A stretch of DNA of 64,000 nucleotides, from contig OX387200.1 in assembly GCA_947561715.1 (NCBI GenBank), forward strand, positions 17,548,501 to 17,612,500, given 5' to 3'. The stretch comes from Ascidia mentula. Taxonomy: Eukaryota; Chordata; Ascidiacea; Phlebobranchia; Ascidiidae. The position numbers and the translations under genes are program-made. This document shows, in pieces, positions 58,301 to 64,000 of the stretch. Under the pieces are notes generated by a model, which was given only the letters and a program-made list of their open reading frames with translations, ran no database searches and was not told the origin of the DNA. The number at the start of each line of letters is the position of its first letter. The stretch's first letter is position 1.

Positions 58301-61300
58301 CAGAAATAAATCAAGGAATTGTCTTCAGCGTATTTACAACTATTCCCACTAATCTGCTCAGCAACTTCTTACGACTCTGCGTTTGTATGTGCTATAAATG
58401 CCATCCACAACAAAGCGAATTAACGCCTTTGGCAATGAGACATTTTCGTCTGTGTACTGCGTGCTACATATTTCATCTCGCCAACCCACGGCTTCGTAGA
58501 TAGTGGCGACGATGTAACTGATATGAAACCTACAAGTTTTCTATATGTGGCAACTTCGTGCTTTTCATGAGCCAAGCAACAAACTATATGTTCTTTTCCC
58601 CTCAAGGGTGAAATGCGTTCGAAATTTATGGTTTACCATCTAGTGTCGGCGTTATGAGTCTGGCGACGCTTCCTCTGACAATGTTGGAGGCTTCAATGAA
58701 GGCGTATCTTCCTTCTGCAATTGGCACACTTACAATGTACGAATAATAAGATTTCAAGTACACTTGCGAATGGACTGGACATCAGACAATACCATACTTA
58801 AATTATACCATTAGTCCCAGTGTTGCTGTCAAACTCCGGACCAGTTCCGGTGGTGGGGGTAGAACCGCGTGTGAAAGACCAATCAAAGTCGTCCTCGCCA
58901 GTCACCTGTGACCACCCTGTCCGAATTGTTTGTAAGATCAGATCTTGGGTCAAACTTGCAAACGGTCCTAAGATCTTGTAAGATAACCGCGAGTGTCGAA
59001 AATAAACAGTTTAAAAACGCCCCTGTGGGATCTGTGAGAGATTGCACCGTGGCACCGTAGCGTGTATACATGTACATAAACATGCACTTTCAATTTTATT
59101 TGTCTTCATAAGGCACTTTAGCTACACAACATTTATATTATGTATACAGTACATATTCATCATTATGGTGTATGCAAATCAAGGTTATGACTTATTCGAA
59201 CAATATATTATGTTTTTTTAAATTAATATTTTATTAGTTTTGATACATAGATTGATTGCAATGCAGTTGGTCATACCTGGGCACAAAGCGAACCCTTCGT
59301 CAAATGCGCAGTCCATTTGGGGCGGTAACTTTCCTCGGTCCATCGCATTCCATTTAATAGCGAAACCCTCGGCAGTGACTGAGTTGTCTGTGAAGAACTC
59401 AACTCTATCCAGAAAAAATGCACAAGTTGAACAAACCACGGCGAGTCGATTTTTTCTAAATTAATTCCAAGCCATGCTTTACGAGTTTCAAAGGGTTTTC
59501 GGTAGTATAAGCGCCACCGTTTAAGCGAATGTTTTATGAAGATTTCGCCTTGGCTACCACACACCAAGGAACATAGCTTACGGTTTTAAAAACTGTGTAT
59601 AAACTGCAGACAGATGGCCAGTGTTTCGACCTAAAAGGTCTCATCAGTGCAGCTGGTGTGACTATAAGACGACTTAGCTGACCAAAGGGTCAAGCAAAGA
59701 CTTCCACTTTGTGGTGACTATACAATCACCGTCATGCGATGGGCACCAAACTAGGTGCAACCTTACTGAGAAAACAGTGGAAGTCTTTGCTTGGCCGTTT
59801 GGTCAGCAGAGTCGTCTTATAGTCACACCAGCTGCAATGATGAGACCTTTTAGGTCGAAATATATTATTATTATTGGCTCTACATCGCTTATCATATGGT
59901 TTTAAAAACTTTCATAATGAAAAACAAAGGTCATATGACTGAAACCAAATACATTCTTTGCAAACGCATTTCGATATCGTTTACCATTCTCGTACTTGCA
60001 TTTATAAGTTAATTATTGAGCATTTAAACTAAACTTGCGAAGAATTTGCTTCAGGTAATTAGAGCCTTGTTGTTTCTGTTGTACTCAATTAAGTGCATTC
60101 TATAGCAAATCTTTTAAGAAATTCTTCAAAACACCTAAAAATTCAATGTTTACGAAAGTGATCATGAGTCAAGTTATCCTTCCGGCCATTTCACGTGTAT
60201 TTATTGCAAACACAAACACTCTGGTGCAGTGTTTTCCAGCCAGTAAATGCGAAATCTTCCATAGGGCCGCGAAGCGTGTTACTATATACAGTAGTGACGT
60301 AACATTCAATGCTACATCTCGGGGGTAGGCAAAGTTGCTCACTGTTAAACTCATCTATTTAAAAAACAACAATCTAATCGTGATAAAAGTTTGTCGCATT
60401 ATCCCAGGTGCGGTCCCCCATAAAATTGTAATTAGGAGTGGGACGCTAGCTGGATAGTGAGTTTAACTCACATCAACTTGTTTTCCGGTGTGGCGTCTTC
60501 ATATATGATGTCTTCTCCACAATACTGTTCTATCCAACTAGTATTCTCACCCAGCACGTAATGAATGTTCACCGCGTCGAAACATCTCTCCGCTCCAATC
60601 CCGGGAAGTTCCAAATTTAGGTACAAACTTCGAAACTTTGAAATAAACAGTGATTCGTAACCACGGTTACGTGCACCCCGTTGCGGTTTCAAGACGGTGT
60701 AAAGCTTGCGGCAAATTCAAACAAACTTATACATAAAATTGAGTGTTACAAGCGTTACATTAAACTACACGCATTTTGCTTGACCACAGTGTTTCTACCT
60801 TGGTTGGTTTCCGGTGGGTTATACTAACGGTTAAAGGTGGTTGTATATTCACCACAAAGTGGAAGTCACAAAATAGCTGCGATGTTGAGGCCTTTTAGGT
60901 CAAAACAGTGGCCCTGTCGGGGACTCACTATAAAAACTTTATTGGCTCTATTACTCATACACTTATTTAATTTGCTTGGGTATAACATTGGAAAAGGGTG
61001 TGGGCAGGTATGAAAGTGGGATGCGAACAAGGAGAAAAGAGCTTTAATCAAAACAAAGGCGGGTGTCATGGAGACCTGCATTGTATTCCAGTGAGGAATT
61101 TAACTTGGACGAAGTGTCATTACACAACTCTCAGTTTTAAAAAGTTTTGCTCTTGGGTGCTATTTCATTATTGATACAGGGTTGTGTATATTGTTTCGTA
61201 ATGGTAACTGTCATTGTTATTACATGCTAATGTCATCGACACCTTATATATGGCATTTATATTTAAAGTAAATTGCCACAAGCATTTTGCAGATAACCAT

Positions 61301-62918
61301 TTTTGCTCTTCTATAATTTATGACGTTACAGATAACATCGAGTGAATCGGTGATTCCCAACATTTTTTGTGTGTGCGTACCACTTGGAGGTAAAACAATT
61401 TTGACGCGTACCACCTAGTTGAGTGTTACAAAGTGACCTAGGAGATGAAGTAACAAACATTTTGAGATCACTTACGATTTTTTAAATTCGAACTATATCC
61501 GCAATTTACGTAAAGGTGCTCGCGTACCACTACTAATGCCGTCGCGTACCACCGGTTGGGAAACACTGGAGTAAATTAACAACTCACGTACGATTATTTG
61601 CATTCCGACAGGAACCGTTATCTCATACTTGCACAGCAGATCGTTTGTGTAGTTGTTGCGGGGGAATCCGGGACTGGCGACGATGCCGCTTGTCTCATGT
61701 TCAACTATAGCATTGCAGGATCCTTCAACATCGGCTGAACATAAGTCCTAGGTTAACCAGGCAACACTAGCGCGCTAACTGACGACCCCGATCCTGGAAT
61801 GTCTATTTTTGCCAAACTGAATTAGTCCAAAAAAGTAAAAGAGAGTTTCATACGATTTTTACCAGTTTGGTATTTTCTATTTTAAAGGGAACTACTTTAG
61901 CAGTTGGATTTTTCCAGGGTATCGTTTCTATATCTAATTCCTGCATAATTTTTTGATGGTGATAAAAGAAACCCGTACACGTTACAAAACAAAACAATCG
62001 AGCTTTATTTGGGGCTGTTCTGCAAAATAACATTCCTGATTGCCCTAAAGGCACATTCCGATACGTAACTTTCCAAATATGATGAACACAGGCAACTGCG
62101 TGAATTCCTTGCATAAATAAACAACATTTGTGAAAGACTTTCGGGAGTTCACAAAACTAACTTTGCCCGCGAGGCGACGTGATCCAAAGCACATTTGAAA
62201 ACCGCACAATGCCGCAAAAATCCAAAGAGTGTTGAAAAACGCTTACGTTTTAAAGACTCCCCAAACACGCTTTTCATTAAAAAAACTAAGCACAATACCG
62301 TCGGTTTCATTCTTCTGTCCAATACCGATCACAGAAAGTCCACAAAGGCAAATCACGATCATTCTCAGACCAACGTACCGAGCAACAATGCATTAGCCTC
62401 GGGCCCGGAGCAAGTCTGCGGCTTCAAAAGTCACGATGCTCGATCGCACTTAATACCGTCACGAAATTGCCTTAAAGTTATTAATACTTTTGTAATCTCG
62501 CAAATACACAACAAGACGCACATCGAGGATATATTGCATAACAGCTTTAACTTTTTGTTAATTACTCAAAATGAAACGTTGATTAGATAAAAAAAACTTA
62601 TTTTTTTCAGTTTGGACAAGAAAAACATCTGCATCGTAATAAATTCTTGTGCCTCGTAGTGACAATACGTTGTTAAAACGGTAGCAAACAAAACGAAGCG
62701 GCTTGAAAATTTAAGTTACAAACAAGTTTGTTTGTTCGATAGAGATTCTCGTTGAATGTGTTAACGATTAATAATTTCCTTTCTCCTGCAAGTATACGTT
62801 TTTTGAACGAGGTACAAAGAAACAGCAACGGAATTTTAAAATCAGGACCAAGCTCACTCAAGGATGCATAAACATATGTTACAAAACTAAAAAAAAACAT
62901 TTTCTGATAATGAAACAT
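55390..62918 (-). CDS. Secreted CUB-MAM-LDLa-TIL protein, 12 exons
   Basis: Exons 5' to 3': 62918-62858, 61734-61592, 60635-60472, 59404-59277, 58916-58809, 58714-58637, 58094-57913, 56775-56505, 56210-56088, 56025-55875, 55667-55547 and 55437-55390 close in phase to 525 residues. Signal peptide MFHYQKMFFFSFVTYVYAS; CUB (about 25-150: GIVASPGFPRNNYTNDLLCKY, ENKLIVEFFTD); MAM (about 150-320: GWSQVTGEDDFDW, GRYAFIEA, VDYCLDFDYHAYG, LAIDDVTFTVGAC); Ser/Thr/Pro linker; LDLa (380-417, CIALDRVCDDIIDCPQGSDE with the Ca-binding DxxxDCPDGSDE pattern); TIL (421-482, CVKGCNHTC..CTSRCACP); helical tail ending CNECRNTV. It is a paralogue of the + strand gene, with the same exon phases in the shared domains. 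Introns hold hammerhead elements B and C. The last exon acceptor is weak. Confidence 0.83.
59595..59897 (-). mobile_element. Hammerhead-carrying inverted-repeat retroelement B
   Basis: A 303 bp insertion between CUB exons of the - strand gene, flanked by the 13 bp repeat ggttttaaaaact (59582-59594 and 59898-59910). It is nearly an inverted dimer: about 65-bp arms (gacctaaaaggtctcatcag... against ...gatgagaccttttaggtc) around a central part containing gtggtgactatacaatcacc. The - strand half has a complete hammerhead. The + strand half has AATGATGA in place of CTGATGA and is truncated after GAAA. The 3' part (attattggctctacatcgcttatca) matches element A. Confidence 0.78.
59602..59654 (-). ncRNA. 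Type I hammerhead self-cleaving ribozyme (element B)
   Basis: Read on the - strand: helix I AGCTGCA (59654-59648), CTGATGA (59647-59641), helix II GACCT-TTT-AGGTC (59640-59628), GAA (59627-59625), helix III ACAC / CTGT (59624-59621 and 59613-59610; three pairs and one mismatch) around loop TGGCCAT, cleavage base C59609, then TGCAGTT (59608-59602), pairing with helix I through one G-U. Cleavage is predicted between 59609 and 59608. It is in the sense direction of its host gene. Confidence 0.83.
60780..60950 (+). mobile_element. Decayed hammerhead element C
   Basis: Related along its length to element A (accacaaagtggaagtc, ttttaggtc, aaacagtggcc, ttattggctct). The ribozyme region 60875-60918 keeps helix II and helix III (ACAG / CTGT, then C) but the core reads ATGTTGA and AAA, so it should not cleave. 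Confidence 0.6.
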
Positions 62919-64000
62919 CTACTAATTGATAGCGTACAAATGATGCAGGGCAAATATACACAGAGTATTTTTTCTTGCACAAAGGCTGTGCGTATCAGTA
63001 ATCTTTATCGTGGTTGTTTGTTGCAGAACTTCCCAAGCTTTATTGCTCGCGACTTTTTCATTTGATTTCATTTTTACTCGACTCGTGTTTTTTTTGTTCT
63101 TCAAAACACGAAACGTGTACATATTTAAGATTCTTGGTGAAACGACTAAAAAACGTCTAGAATTCAGTAACATACCACAATGCAAAACAAGTATAATTTT
63201 GTTAAAGTATAAATGATATATACTGTAGTTAAATGTGTGTTTTGTGTGAAGTTGATACTCTTTCTAAAATGTCTCGTGCGACTTCGCACGGTAGGTTCGC
63301 GAATCCCAGTTAGAGAAGCGCTTAGGACGTCTTTGATGCAGCTCTTTTCCGCTTCTACAGGTTTTTTACTTGATTTGTAAGTCAAATATCTTGACTATTG
63401 TTGCTATTTGCTGGCCTTTATGTGTGATTTTCGATTTGGACGTGCCACTTGAGAAAGTAAATACGCAATAGCGCCACGTAACGGCGTTACACGATTGGTG
63501 TTATTCAAATATTTGATTGTGAGGCAAACTACTTGGTGGGAATTTTCCAGTTCTTTCGAATAGAAAACATATCGAAACAAAGTTATGGGGGAAACGCCGT
63601 CAAGTTTCCTAATGTAATCGATGCCCGAAACCCCGTTTTTTCGGTTTCATAAGACTTTTCAGGCAATTGTTCGGACATTTGAGCGGCATGACCCCGGGAG
63701 GCATCAACTTCGGTGCATTTTCGTGTTTGACATCGAGGCTAATGCTACTGGAAATACTGGAAACTACCAATCACGTGGCAATCACGCGTCCTTTTTTTCT
63801 TTTTTATCCGAACGAGGTTTGAGTTGGCTCGTGTGGTTTCAGGCGAACGTGACTAGAAGCCCGGATCCATAGGAGGATCCAGACGGCGAGAGGCGCCAAG
63901 AAAGCCCGTGTCCTTTCTGAGGGAAGTTGCACAACCGGTGTTTCAAATGAGCGCGTTTGTGTATTTGAAATGACGGATGCATCGCTTTTGGACCAAGTTG
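62919..64000. other. Region upstream of the CUB-MAM-LDLa-TIL gene
   Basis: This should hold the promoter of the - strand gene. Short ORFs on both strands (for example 63621-63872 +) have no domains or splice support. Nothing else recognised to the window end. Confidence 0.35.

Noticed and set aside
62195..62590. 131-codon + strand ORF
   Set aside because: Lies in an intron of the - strand CUB gene, has no ATG at its start, and shows no domains or low-complexity bias typical of a gene.

Overview
The window is animal nuclear DNA. Genes are split into short exons with mostly short GT-AG introns, intergenic DNA is AT-rich, and the gene set (C16orf89, FRMD8, DGLUCY, FRMD6/Expanded, ZIP9, BLOC1S3, KAT8/MOF, SLC22) is that of a compact chordate genome. 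A run of three same-strand genes with very short gaps, and splice acceptors just ahead of start codons, recalls the trans-spliced operons of tunicates. My best inference is a Ciona-like sea squirt; the sequence alone does not prove the species.

Layout. 139-1796 (+) C16orf89/UPF0764-like; 2299-5878 (-) FRMD8; 6820-9846 and 11126-13738 (+) tandem D-glutamate cyclase (DGLUCY) paralogues, the second missing 66 residues including the GDGGNE motif; 14438-31367 (-) a 14-exon FRMD6/Expanded-like FERM protein with a PPSY motif; 32896-34708 (+) zinc transporter ZIP9; 35660-38520 (-) a likely operon of a ZSWIM-type domain protein, KAT8/MOF acetyltransferase and BLOC1S3; 39439-41022 (+) a four-helix membrane protein; 42135-48687 (+) an SLC22 transporter, followed by a Ty3/gypsy remnant and a partial duplicate of its last exons; 51986-54942 (+) and 55390-62918 (-) a tail-to-tail pair of secreted CUB-MAM-TIL proteins, one with an added LDLa domain.

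Most unusual. A family of short mobile elements carries hammerhead self-cleaving ribozymes. One complete type I ribozyme lies on the + strand at 46019-46071 inside an SLC22 intron, and a second complete one on the - strand at 59602-59654 inside an intron of the CUB-MAM-LDLa-TIL gene. Both sit in the sense direction of the host gene, in inverted-repeat elements flanked by 12 and 13 bp target duplications. A related 142 bp insertion has a 15 bp duplication and appears to be missing from the duplicated copy of the same intron. This resembles the retrozymes and Penelope-like elements known to carry hammerheads. A second oddity is a 25 bp minisatellite at 46556-46735 that repeats an SLC22 exon-intron junction, giving six GTAAGG donor sites in a row.

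Gene models were built by hand: exon joins were chosen so that reading phase, splice sites and family resemblance agree. For the multi-exon genes, phases close across all exons to a single stop. First exons and UTRs are the least certain parts. Exon 2 of SLC22 may be off by one base.
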